Part shown: positions 16,525 through 25,000 of the stretch, piece by piece
How positions within the stretch are numbered: the stretch's first letter is position 1
How the letters are laid out: each line of letters opens with the position of its first letter
Assembly: GCA_035528995.1 (NCBI GenBank)
Contig: DATKXO010000258.1
Coordinates: 1 to 47,789, forward strand
Origin: DATKXO01 sp035528995
GTDB taxonomy: Bacteria; Planctomycetota; Phycisphaerae; UBA1845
DNA: 47,789 bases
Direction: 5' to 3'
Program-made: the position numbers and the translations under genes
Notes under the pieces: generated by a model
What the model was told of the DNA's origin: nothing
The model's input: only the letters and a program-made list of their open reading frames with translations
Databases searched by the model: none

Positions 16525-17472
16525 GTGGCCATTGAGCTGGACAGGGTCTACCAGGAGGATTGCCTCAAGGGCTTGAAGCGCGTCAAGGCCAGTTCGATCG
16601 ACTTGGCCTTCGCCGATCCTCCGTTCAACATCGGCTACGACTACGACGTCTACGACGACCGCAAGGGGTACGATCAGTACCTGGACTGGACCCGGCGATG
16701 GACCGCGGCCGTCGTCGAGACGCTCACGCCGACCGGGGCGTTCTGGGTGGCCATTGGTGACGAGTACGCCGCGGAGATGAAGCTCATCCTTCAGAACGAC
16801 TGCGGGTTGATCTGTCGCAGTTGGGTGGTCTGGTACTACACCTTCGGCGTGCACTGCAAGTACAAGTTCACCCGCAGCCACGCGCACCTGTTCCACTTCG
16901 TCAAGGACGCCAAGAACTTCACGTTCAACCACGACGACGTCCGCGTCCCCTCCGCCCGGCAGCTTGTGTATGCCGATAAGCGGGCCGTCTCCAAGGGCCG
17001 CGTGCCCGACGACACCTGGATCCTCCGCCCGCAGGACGTGCCGGAAGGATTCGCGCCGGACGAGGACACCTGGTACTACTCCCGCGTCTGCGGCACGTTC
17101 AAGGAGCGCCAGGGCTGGCACGGCTGCCAGATGCCCGAGCAACTGCTCGGCCGGATCATCAGGGCTTGCTCCAACGCCGGCGACGTGGTCCTGGACCCGT
17201 TCGCCGGCAGCGGGACGACGCTGGCGGTGGCCGGGAAGCTCGGCCGCAGGTACCTCGGATTCGAGATATCGCCCGATTACGTCAAGCAGATTCGCCGGAG
17301 GTTGCGAACGGTCTCGGAGGGCGATCCGCTCGTGGGCCCGGCCGATCCGTTGACCTCCGCACCGCCCACCGGTAGCGGCCGGCGGATCGAGGAGGTTCAG
17401 CGTCGCCGCAAGCGCCGCGGCAAGACCGACGACACCGAGACGCCGGCACTCTTCGATTCGCTGTCCGCATGA
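16525..17472 (+). CDS. Beta-class DNA amino-methyltransferase (N6-adenine or N4-cytosine)
   Basis: This 315-residue SAM-dependent methylase has the catalytic motif IV FADPPFNIGYDYD (D31-P-P-F34) before the SAM-binding motif I VLDPFAGSGTTLAVAG (D224 onward). That order defines the beta class, which includes CcrM and HinfI-type enzymes. The YLGFEISPDYVKQIRRRL strand completes the fold. A basic tail (RRRKRRGKTDDTETPALFD) ends the protein. The GTG start is fixed by an AAGGAGGG ribosome site. It sits between topoisomerase VI B (90 bases upstream) and A (41 bases downstream) on the same strand, with no restriction enzyme gene adjacent, so it looks like a solitary methylase. The recognition sequence cannot be predicted. 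Confidence 0.92.
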   Translation: MAIELDRVYQEDCLKGLKRVKASSIDLAFADPPFNIGYDYDVYDDRKGYDQYLDWTRRWTAAVVETLTPTGAFWVAIGDEYAAEMKLILQNDCGLICRSWVVWYYTFGVHCKYKFTRSHAHLFHFVKDAKNFTFNHDDVRVPSARQLVYADKRAVSKGRVPDDTWILRPQDVPEGFAPDEDTWYYSRVCGTFKERQGWHGCQMPEQLLGRIIRACSNAGDVVLDPFAGSGTTLAVAGKLGRRYLGFEISPDYVKQIRRRLRTVSEGDPLVGPADPLTSAPPTGSGRRIEEVQRRRKRRGKTDDTETPALFDSLSA

Positions 17473-17513
17473 CCTGAAGCGTTACCCTTTGCCTCAACTG
17501 GGATTCGACTGCC

Positions 17514-18659
17514 ATGGCCAAGAAAGCCGTCGCCGGAAAGAAGACCGTCAAACGCAGAAAAGCGCGCAAGAAGGCCGACACCGGCGGCAAGATCGAGCAG
17601 CTCGCCAAGGACGTCGCCGAGCACGCCTTCCGCAAGCGCGACCCCTTTGTGGACATTCCCATCCGGGCGCTGAGCAACGTCAGCTTCAACGAGAAGACCC
17701 GCTACATCGAGATGGGCGACCGCACCCAGCGGCGCAACTTCTTCAACTACGGCCAGGCCAAGCGGTTCATGCAGACCATACTGGTGGCCTCGAAGTGCAA
17801 GGACCTGGTCGACCAGGACAAGACGGCCAGCATCCGGCAGATCTACTACGTGGCCAAGCACACCATCAAGGGCACGCGGGAGAAGACGTTCGACGACCAG
17901 GCCGAGTGCGACCCCATCCTCGAGGACCTGGAGGTGGCCGTCGATTCCCTGCGCGAGGAGCTGCACGTCTTCGCCAGCACGCGCGGGGCCCTGGTGGGCG
18001 AGCTGGTCTTCGTCGATTCCGGCGACACGATCGACGCCACGCGCCTGGGCAGCGGCGGCTACGCCATCCCCAGCATCGTCGAGCCCGAGGTCATCCGGTT
18101 CAAGAAGTGCAAGGCCAAGTTCGTCCTGCACGTCGAAAAAGACACCGTCTGGCGGCGCTTCGTCGAGGACCGCTTCTGGGAGCAGCACCGCTGCATCCTG
18201 ACCCACGGCGGCGGCCAGCCGCCCCGCGGCGTCCGCCGGCTGCTCCACCGGCTGCACAACGAGCTGAAGCTGCCCGTCTACGTGCTGCTGGATAACGACC
18301 CTTGGGGGTACTACATCTACTCGGTCATCAAGCAGGGCTCGATCAACCTGGCCTTCGAGTCCGGCCGCATGGCCATCCCCAACGCCCAGTACATCGGCGT
18401 GTCGGCCTTCGACTACGAGCGATTCGGCCTGACCGACAACGTCAAGATCGAGCTGGACGCCAACGACGTCAAACGGGCCAAACAGATCGCCGACTACCCC
18501 TGGTTCAAGGGCAAGGGCCCCTGGCTTCGCGAGATCAAGCGCCTGCTGGCCAACGGCTTCAAGATGGAAGTCGAGGCCATGTGCTCCAAGTCCCTGAGCT
18601 TCGTCACCGAAGAATACGTGCCCTACAAGCTGAAACACCCGAAGGAGTGGCTGGACTAG
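17514..18659 (+). CDS. top6A: DNA topoisomerase VI subunit A (Spo11-like)
   Basis: This 381-residue subunit cleaves and rejoins DNA. A very basic N-terminus of about 25 residues precedes the winged-helix domain, in which SIRQIYYVAKHTIKG holds the catalytic tyrosine (Y111 or Y112). The TOPRIM domain supplies metal ligands E208 in HVEKDTVW and D260 and D262 in LLDNDPWGYY. Spacing agrees with Methanocaldococcus Top6A (Tyr to Glu about 95 residues, Glu to first Asp 52). The C-terminal FGLTDNVKIELDANDVKRAK and WLREIKRLLANGFKMEVEA are also family hallmarks. All catalytic residues are present. It is the third gene of the topoisomerase VI operon. Confidence 0.96.
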   Translation: MAKKAVAGKKTVKRRKARKKADTGGKIEQLAKDVAEHAFRKRDPFVDIPIRALSNVSFNEKTRYIEMGDRTQRRNFFNYGQAKRFMQTILVASKCKDLVDQDKTASIRQIYYVAKHTIKGTREKTFDDQAECDPILEDLEVAVDSLREELHVFASTRGALVGELVFVDSGDTIDATRLGSGGYAIPSIVEPEVIRFKKCKAKFVLHVEKDTVWRRFVEDRFWEQHRCILTHGGGQPPRGVRRLLHRLHNELKLPVYVLLDNDPWGYYIYSVIKQGSINLAFESGRMAIPNAQYIGVSAFDYERFGLTDNVKIELDANDVKRAKQIADYPWFKGKGPWLREIKRLLANGFKMEVEAMCSKSLSFVTEEYVPYKLKHPKEWLD

Positions 18660-18723
18660 TATAGCAGATGCTCTCCGGGTCGCGCCCCGCGCCGTCCAGG
18701 TCGCTGTTTGGCCTCCTGACCTG

Positions 18724-18751
18724 TTGCGTCGGCCCACACTTGCCGTACGAT
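18724..18751 (+). promoter_or_regulatory. Weak candidate promoter of the methylase-PIN islet
   Basis: TTGCGT (18724-18729, three of six matches) and TACGAT (18746-18751, four of six) are separated by 16 bases. The -10 ends 12 bases before an ATG at 18764, which would give an almost leaderless message. Confidence 0.25.
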
Positions 18752-18763
18752 ACCCAGTGTACG

Positions 18764-21496
18764 ATGGGCAGGGTGGCACGGAACATCTTGGAACTCAGCC
18801 GTGAGCTAAGCGGGCACAAAGTGCTGCGCCCACGTCCCTCCTTTGGCCAGCGACTCGCGGAAGCATTGCTCTGGACAGAGGGTGGAGCGACGACCCGTGC
18901 TTTGCAGTCGGTGGGCGTTCCGGGGACTGGTTGCGTTGGGCTAATCGCGAGACAGCCTGCCGTTGTCTTTGTGGGCCACCAACACGCGAAGGGCGACGAC
19001 CTCTTGCCCACAGTGGCACTCTATGCTTACCACGCTTCGATAGAGTGGGGAGTCCTGACTAATTCCGTTGAAACGCTCGTGTTCAATTCACACTGGCTGA
19101 AGGATCAGGGCTGGTTTGCCCTGCCTCCGCTGCGCCCCGCCCAGTTTGCGCAACGGGTCGAGCTTTGGGAGGCGCTTACGCCGCAGGGGATGGGTGAAGG
19201 CCTGATCGAAGCGGTCGCGTTGCGGATCCGGAAGCCAGACACGCAACTGGTGCCGGTAGACGATGCGCTTGTGGAGCGGCTAGACTACTGGCGAGCCGAG
19301 TCGCTTCGGCACGCTTCGTCCGTGAAGGGCATCGACCAGAAACTCCAAGACCTTTTTGCCCAGCTATTTGTTCTACGGGCCGTCGAGGATCGCCGGCTAG
19401 CACCTCGCATCGATTCCTTGAAGGACGCTCTACAAGAGGACGGCTCTGCGAGTCTAGCACGAGTTCGCAATATCTTCCGAGCTGCAAAGAGCGTGATCCA
19501 GTCTGAGTTGTTCGATATCACCGTCCCGCGGGACATACCAGCGTCCATCCTTGGGGGGATAATCCAAGACCTGTATACGCCCAGCCATGTGCCGGCCAAA
19601 GGTGCTCGCTACAACTTCTCATGGCTTGACGCCGACATCCTTGGTCGCGCCTACGAGAAATATCTGGCGACCGTGCTGATTCCGTCACGCGTGCCGGACC
19701 CGCAGCTTCATTTGTTTGATCAACCTCTACGCGAAGTAGCCCGAGTCAGTCGCCGCAAAGCCAGCGGAATTTATTACACGCCCTCCTTCGTTGTGCGCTA
19801 CTTAGTAGACAGGTGCCTCGACGAATGGTTTGCATCTCGTTCCGGGCGCGCTCGTCGAATGCCACGTGTTGTTGACTGCGCCTGTGGTTCTGGCTCGTTT
19901 CTTACGGCCCTTGTCGACGGGGTCATCGCGCGTCTACGTAAGCAGGACCCACAGCGAGACTGGGGTAGAGAGATTATCAATAAGAAACGCATAGCGGGGA
20001 TCGACGTTGATCAGCGGGCCGTCACGCTTGCCCGTCTGTCCCTTTGGCTGCGGCTCGCGCAGGAGCCGAATCCCCTGCCACTGCCGCGGCTCAACGGGTT
20101 CATCGTCTGTGGTGACTCGCTCCGCGAACGGACTTGGCACTTGCTCCCTTCGAAATACGACATCGTTGTGGGGAATCCACCATTCCTGCCAACTGCGCGC
20201 GTGCCTAGCAGAGGCGATTTGCAGCGGCGGTTTAGAACCGCTCGCGGCAGGTTCGATTACTCGTACCTTTTCGTCGAACTCGGCGTGTCGCGGCTGCACG
20301 CTGGAGGCATGCTCGGGCTCGTAGTACCGAATCGAGTCTACCGCAATCGTGATGCTAGTGCGCTGCGAGAACTCCTCACTAGAGAGATGGACCTATTAAC
20401 TCTGGTTGATTTTGGTTCAACAGAGGTGTTTAGCGGGACCAGTAGCTACGTCGGTCTCCTTGTAGCTCGCCGTGCTTCTGCCGAGGCACGGAAGGAGTCT
20501 GTCCGTTTTATAAGCGTCCGTGAAGTGCCCGCGCGGTTCCCGGTGATGCGGCTTCTCGTGGCGGATGAGTCGAGCGAACACCTACGAGAGCTCAATGTGA
20601 CAGCTTATGACGCGGTTCACCCGCGCGGTGCGCATCCGTGGATGCTTCTCTCTCGGTCTGCGCGGGAAGCCCGCCTACGATTGGAGGAGCGATCGGAGAC
20701 ACTGGCGTCCCTCGCGGGTGTGCGCCAAGGGATCAAGACGGGTGCGAACGACCTCTTCGTTGTGGAGTTGGAATCGGATGTGGGCGCGCGACCGCTTTGC
20801 GTGCGCAACGGATTAGGCGATGTTCACTTCGTTGAGGGCGCGTGTTTACGCCCGGTGGCGTTTGGGTCAGAGATTGGGCGCTACGAAGCTCTGGTACCGC
20901 AGAGGTACCTGGTGTACCCTTACGAAGGCGGGCACGTGATCGCAGAGCGTAAGCTACGGGTCCGGTATCCACATACGTACAACTACCTGGCGAGCTACCG
21001 AGACCTTTTGGAGGGTCGCGCCAGCATATCAGGGGAGCGGCAGCTATGGTACGCGCTCGTCAGAGAGCGAGGGGAAGGGTGGCTGCAGTCTAGGAAGCTG
21101 CTCATGCGCGACCTTGCTGTGCAGACGTCGTTTGCCCTGGATGAGAGCGGCAGCGTTTTTCTCATTGGGGGCACGGCCGTTGTGCCGCAAGATGATGACA
21201 TTCTCCGTGCCCTCCTAGGCTATCTGAACAGTAGCCTTGCGGATTGGTACCTGCGTCAACTGACGCCGACCTTCAGAGCGAGCTTTCAGAAGTTTGAGCC
21301 GCAACATTTGGAGCGATTACCTGTGCCGACTGCGGTTGTTACCGAGCTAGCGCTTCGCGACGAGATCGCCGCCTTGGTCGGGAGCGTCCTAGGCGCGCGT
21401 GCCGCACAAGACGAGCGCCGCCAGAAGGAGTACGAAGACCGGATAGACGGTCTTCTGTTCAAAGCGGTGGGAATCGATGTTGGGGAGATCAGGTAG
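18764..21496 (+). CDS. Eco57I/TaqI-like gamma-class adenine DNA methylase with degenerate nuclease-like N-terminus
   Basis: This 910-residue protein has type IIG architecture. Motif I is VVDCACGSGSFL (about residues 368-379) and motif IV is VVGNPPFLPT (N471-P-P-F474), giving an N6-adenine methylase. The C-terminal third (SLAGVRQGIKTGANDLFVVE, LGYLNSSLADWYLRQL) is a TaqI-like target-recognition domain. The N-terminus has the hydrophobic pattern of HsdR-N/type IIG nucleases up to IEWGVLTN, but where an acidic ExK should stand it reads VGHQHAK, so cleavage activity is probably lost. An upstream in-frame ATG at 18668 would add 32 unlikely residues. Codon use and base composition differ sharply from the neighbours, which points to transfer. 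The stop TAG shares its G with the GTG of a PIN-domain gene. Confidence 0.85.
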   Translation: MGRVARNILELSRELSGHKVLRPRPSFGQRLAEALLWTEGGATTRALQSVGVPGTGCVGLIARQPAVVFVGHQHAKGDDLLPTVALYAYHASIEWGVLTNSVETLVFNSHWLKDQGWFALPPLRPAQFAQRVELWEALTPQGMGEGLIEAVALRIRKPDTQLVPVDDALVERLDYWRAESLRHASSVKGIDQKLQDLFAQLFVLRAVEDRRLAPRIDSLKDALQEDGSASLARVRNIFRAAKSVIQSELFDITVPRDIPASILGGIIQDLYTPSHVPAKGARYNFSWLDADILGRAYEKYLATVLIPSRVPDPQLHLFDQPLREVARVSRRKASGIYYTPSFVVRYLVDRCLDEWFASRSGRARRMPRVVDCACGSGSFLTALVDGVIARLRKQDPQRDWGREIINKKRIAGIDVDQRAVTLARLSLWLRLAQEPNPLPLPRLNGFIVCGDSLRERTWHLLPSKYDIVVGNPPFLPTARVPSRGDLQRRFRTARGRFDYSYLFVELGVSRLHAGGMLGLVVPNRVYRNRDASALRELLTREMDLLTLVDFGSTEVFSGTSSYVGLLVARRASAEARKESVRFISVREVPARFPVMRLLVADESSEHLRELNVTAYDAVHPRGAHPWMLLSRSAREARLRLEERSETLASLAGVRQGIKTGANDLFVVELESDVGARPLCVRNGLGDVHFVEGACLRPVAFGSEIGRYEALVPQRYLVYPYEGGHVIAERKLRVRYPHTYNYLASYRDLLEGRASISGERQLWYALVRERGEGWLQSRKLLMRDLAVQTSFALDESGSVFLIGGTAVVPQDDDILRALLGYLNSSLADWYLRQLTPTFRASFQKFEPQHLERLPVPTAVVTELALRDEIAALVGSVLGARAAQDERRQKEYEDRIDGLLFKAVGIDVGEIR

Positions 21497-21996
21497 TGCC
21501 CTGCTTCTCCGTCTTGCCGACCGATATTCACTTCGCAAGACATGCTCTTATCCTCGATACGAACATTCTCGTTGCGGCATTCCTACCAAGTGATACGAGA
21601 CACTGCGATGCTAGAACTCTACTGCAGGAGCTGGACTTTGAGTTTTTGGTTCCCTTTTGCGTTGTAGTGGAGATGTGGGGTTTTCTGTGCGGTTCGCGTA
21701 AGAGGCGCGATTACGCTTTGTCTTGCTTGTCGTGGCTCAGTAGTCCAGGGAATGCGGTCCTGTTTCCAGAAAGTGATGAGCTCTTCCGTCGGAGTCGCCG
21801 GCTAACCGATAAGTTGCAGGTCGATCTGGTCGATGCACTCTTGGCGTGGATCGCGACCGAGGTTACGAAACGCTGTAGGATCAAACCCGCCATGCGCATC
21901 GCCACGTACGACAAAAAAGATTTCTTGGCGTGCGTGAGACAGCCCGAGCTAACATTTCGTCTGTTTGATCCAGAAACGCTGGAAGACCAATACTGA
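21496..21996 (+). CDS. PIN-domain nuclease coupled to DNA methylase
   Basis: The 166-residue protein has a PIN fold typical of VapC-like metal-dependent RNases. The acidic residues are D21 in LILDTNILVAAF, E59 in VVVEMWG, D113 in VDLVDALLAW and D139 or D142 in TYDKKDF, so the nuclease should be active. It begins at a GTG whose first base is the last base of the methylase TAG, so the two genes are translationally coupled. No antitoxin-sized gene precedes it, unlike ordinary vapBC modules; the methylase occupies the antitoxin position. Base composition is low (29 G+C in 60 bases at 21601-21660), like the methylase. It may be the effector of a methylase-guarded defence unit; that role is inferred. 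Confidence 0.85.
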   Translation: MPCFSVLPTDIHFARHALILDTNILVAAFLPSDTRHCDARTLLQELDFEFLVPFCVVVEMWGFLCGSRKRRDYALSCLSWLSSPGNAVLFPESDELFRRSRRLTDKLQVDLVDALLAWIATEVTKRCRIKPAMRIATYDKKDFLACVRQPELTFRLFDPETLEDQY

Positions 21997-22059
21997 TCGT
22001 CGGGCCATTGCCGTAGCGATCGTCGTTTGGAAGCCGGTGTCGCGTTCGTGTGTCTGTGG

Positions 22060-25000
22060 TCACGGCGCCAGCACAACGATCCTGAACCCGTTGTCCTCGT
22101 ACGGTGTGCGGGTGTCCAGCGCCACCTCGAAGTCCAGCCGCGGGTCGCGCTGCATCGAGATGCCCACCACCGACTCGCGGAACGAGCCGCCCTTGGTGAT
22201 CGGCTTGTAGTCCGACCGGCGGATGACCCACTCGCGCACGTTGCCCAGCATGTCGTACAGCCCCCAGCGGTTCGGGGCGTACGAGCCGACCGGGGCGAAT
22301 CGCCCGAAGCCGTCCTTGTGGCCGGGAGGGAAGAAGGCCCCCTCGTCGGACTCGAAGTTGGCGGTCGTCGGGTCCAGGTCGGGCTCGCCGGTGGTCGCGT
22401 CGTACTTGCACGCGCCCGGGTTGGCCGTCGGCACGCGCCCGCGACCGGTGAGCAGAGCGTGGTGCCATTCGTCGTCGAACGGCAGCCGGAAGATCAGCTG
22501 GCCCTCGGAACGTTCGGACAGCGCAGCGCAGAACTGGCGGGCCTGATCCGGCGTGACGAAGCCGACCGGGTTCCGCTCGCTGCCGGCCATCTCCTCGTCG
22601 GGCTGATCGGCCCCATCGGGCAGTGGCAGCTCACCCACCACGGCCTGGTACTGGCCGACCGTGATCTCGTACTGGCTCATCCACACCGCGTCGATCGCGT
22701 TGATCCGATCGTCCGGGATGTAGGTCAGGATAAGGTCGCCGCCGCCCGGCAGCGCCAGCGTGTACGTGGACCATTTCAGCAGACCGTCGATAACTTCCTG
22801 CTCGTCCGCGGCCACGCTTCGAACGCTTGGCGGATAGTCGATGTTGTCCAGGATGGCCCGGGCGCGAGCGCCGGCCTGGTTGCGGGCCGGATTCAGTTGG
22901 TCGGTCGGCAGTTCCGACGGGTCGCCCTGCCGTTGAAGCCACTCCCGGGCCGCCTGCAACGCGGGCTCGAGCGTGTCCTGCCGTGCGTCCGACAGTTGGC
23001 TGCTCGCGTCGCTGAAGGTGCGACGCAGATCACCGTACAGGTCGTCCTCCTCCGCCTGCCGCGTGGCCAGGGTCAGAAAGAAGTTGGCCGCCCGCCAGTT
23101 GCGCTCCTCTAGATAGCGGCTGAACTGCTTGTAAGGCTCGTTGACCCGGTTGAGCTTGTCGATCAGCTCGACCACGTACGCCGTTGGCCAGATTGCCCAA
23201 GCGGCCGCGGCCGTCTGGACCGCCTCGGTCAGATTCCTGCCGCCGATGCGCAACACGCGGCCGTAGTCATCCAGGTTCCTCTTCCAGGTCAACGTCTGCT
23301 GGAGCCACTCGGCCACCTGGTTCTGCCGATCCGTCTGTTCCGGCGGCACTTCGTCCTGAATCGCGAGCAGATCGTTGGCGAGTCCGTCCAGGCCGCCCTC
23401 ATCGATCAGGGACACCAACTGTGCGTGCGTTGGCTTTTCGAGCTGCTCACTGAACGCAGTGAACCGTTGTTCGAGACCGGCCACAGCCGCGGCCAGCGCG
23501 GCCTCGGCCTGTGCGTCCTCGCTGGTGGCCTCGTCCGGAGGCGGCTGCGTGGGATGCTCGTCGGGCGTCGCCGCGACAGTCGGCGTTCCCGTGTTGGCTT
23601 CGGGCGTTGTCGGCTGCTCGACCACCGCCTCTTCCGGCGCGCCCGAGTTGGTCCCGGTCAGAGGGACTTCCGATGGCGTGCGAATTGGCGGCCCGGGCGA
23701 TGGTGCCGGCGCCGGCTCGCCCCTGAACCATAACGCCCAGACGCCGATAGCGGCCGCGATCACAGCCACACCCGCCACCGGCAGGATCAGTTTCGGCACA
23801 CGCCGGGCCTTCTTCGGCGGTTCTTCGACCTCGGTCGGCGCCGCCCTGGCTCGGGCCTCCTCCGCGGCGCCCTCGGCCAGGGCCTGCTTGAGCGTCTCCT
23901 CGGCCTTCTTGAGCTTCTCGTAGAGTCCGCTGACGCGTTCCTGCGGAAACGCGGCCTCGAAACGCTCCAGGGCGAACACTCGCCGGTCCTTGGCCCGGGT
24001 GAACTCGAGCGCCCCGCCGCGCCGCACCCGCGTCGGAAACTCGCCCTCCACCGTCGGGGGATCCATCTCGAAGCGGAGCTCTTCCGCATGGGCGGCCAGC
24101 ACGCTCGAGGCCTCGATCACGTCGCGCCGCAGCGCTGCGTCAATCTCGAACAGGGCCAGATCAAGGCATGCGTCGCGCAACTGGTCCGCTTCCTGCTCGT
24201 GCCAGACCAGTCTGCGCGCGTCCCAGGTCAGCGCAACCTTGACCCGCCCGCCTTCCCCTTCCTGGTCCAGGCACCGGATGGTGGCGACCACCTTGGCGCT
24301 TGGTTCGGTCAGGCGCGTCTCGGCGACGGCCGCCGGGAACAGGCCCGACCGCAACGGCTCGCAGACGCGCTGAAGGGCCGCTTCCTGCGCGGCCCGCACC
24401 AGCGAGGCCAGCCCGGCACCGATCAGACGCTTGACCCGGTCGGGCTCGGCGATCACCACGTCGTCCTCCCGGCGATCCACCCGCACCTCGATGGCGGCCG
24501 GCGTCGGGGACAGCGTCGGGCAGGCGATCTTCAACGCCGTCTGGCAGCTCGGCACGTCGTCGCGCGTCTTCCACTCGCCGACCTCGACCGAAATCTCGAA
24601 CCGGTTGGCCGGAGCGAACGCCGCGACCTGCTCGGACAGGATGTCCTCGACGAAGTGCGTGACCAGGGCCTGCACGCGGCGGCCCAGCACGTCGATCTCC
24701 TGGATCAGCCCTTCCGGGACGTGGGCCAGGTTGGGTTTCTCGAGCAGGATGCGCTCGGCCTGTTCCCAGCTCTCCCCCTCGACCGCCTGGCCGAGCTGTT
24801 GCAGCCAGCCCTGAGCGGCTTCGACGTCGGCCTTGATGGCGGACATGCGCTCGCGCTCGGCGGCGTACTCGTCGAACTCGGCCTTGATCTCGCCGGCCCG
24901 CCGCTCGACGTCCTCGGGCCAGTATTGCAGCTCGGGCCGGGCGGCGAACAGTTCGGTCAGTTCGTCCCACTCTTGCTTCTCGAACGCCGGCTCTAGCTGC

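Noticed and set aside
21496..21996. PIN gene as an ordinary VapBC toxin
   Set aside because: No VapB-like antitoxin gene precedes or follows it, and it is coupled to the methylase stop codon.
21995..22026. Direct repeat GATCGTCG near the right border of the low-GC islet
   Set aside because: Both copies are on the same side of the islet, with none at the left border, so it is not a target-site duplication.
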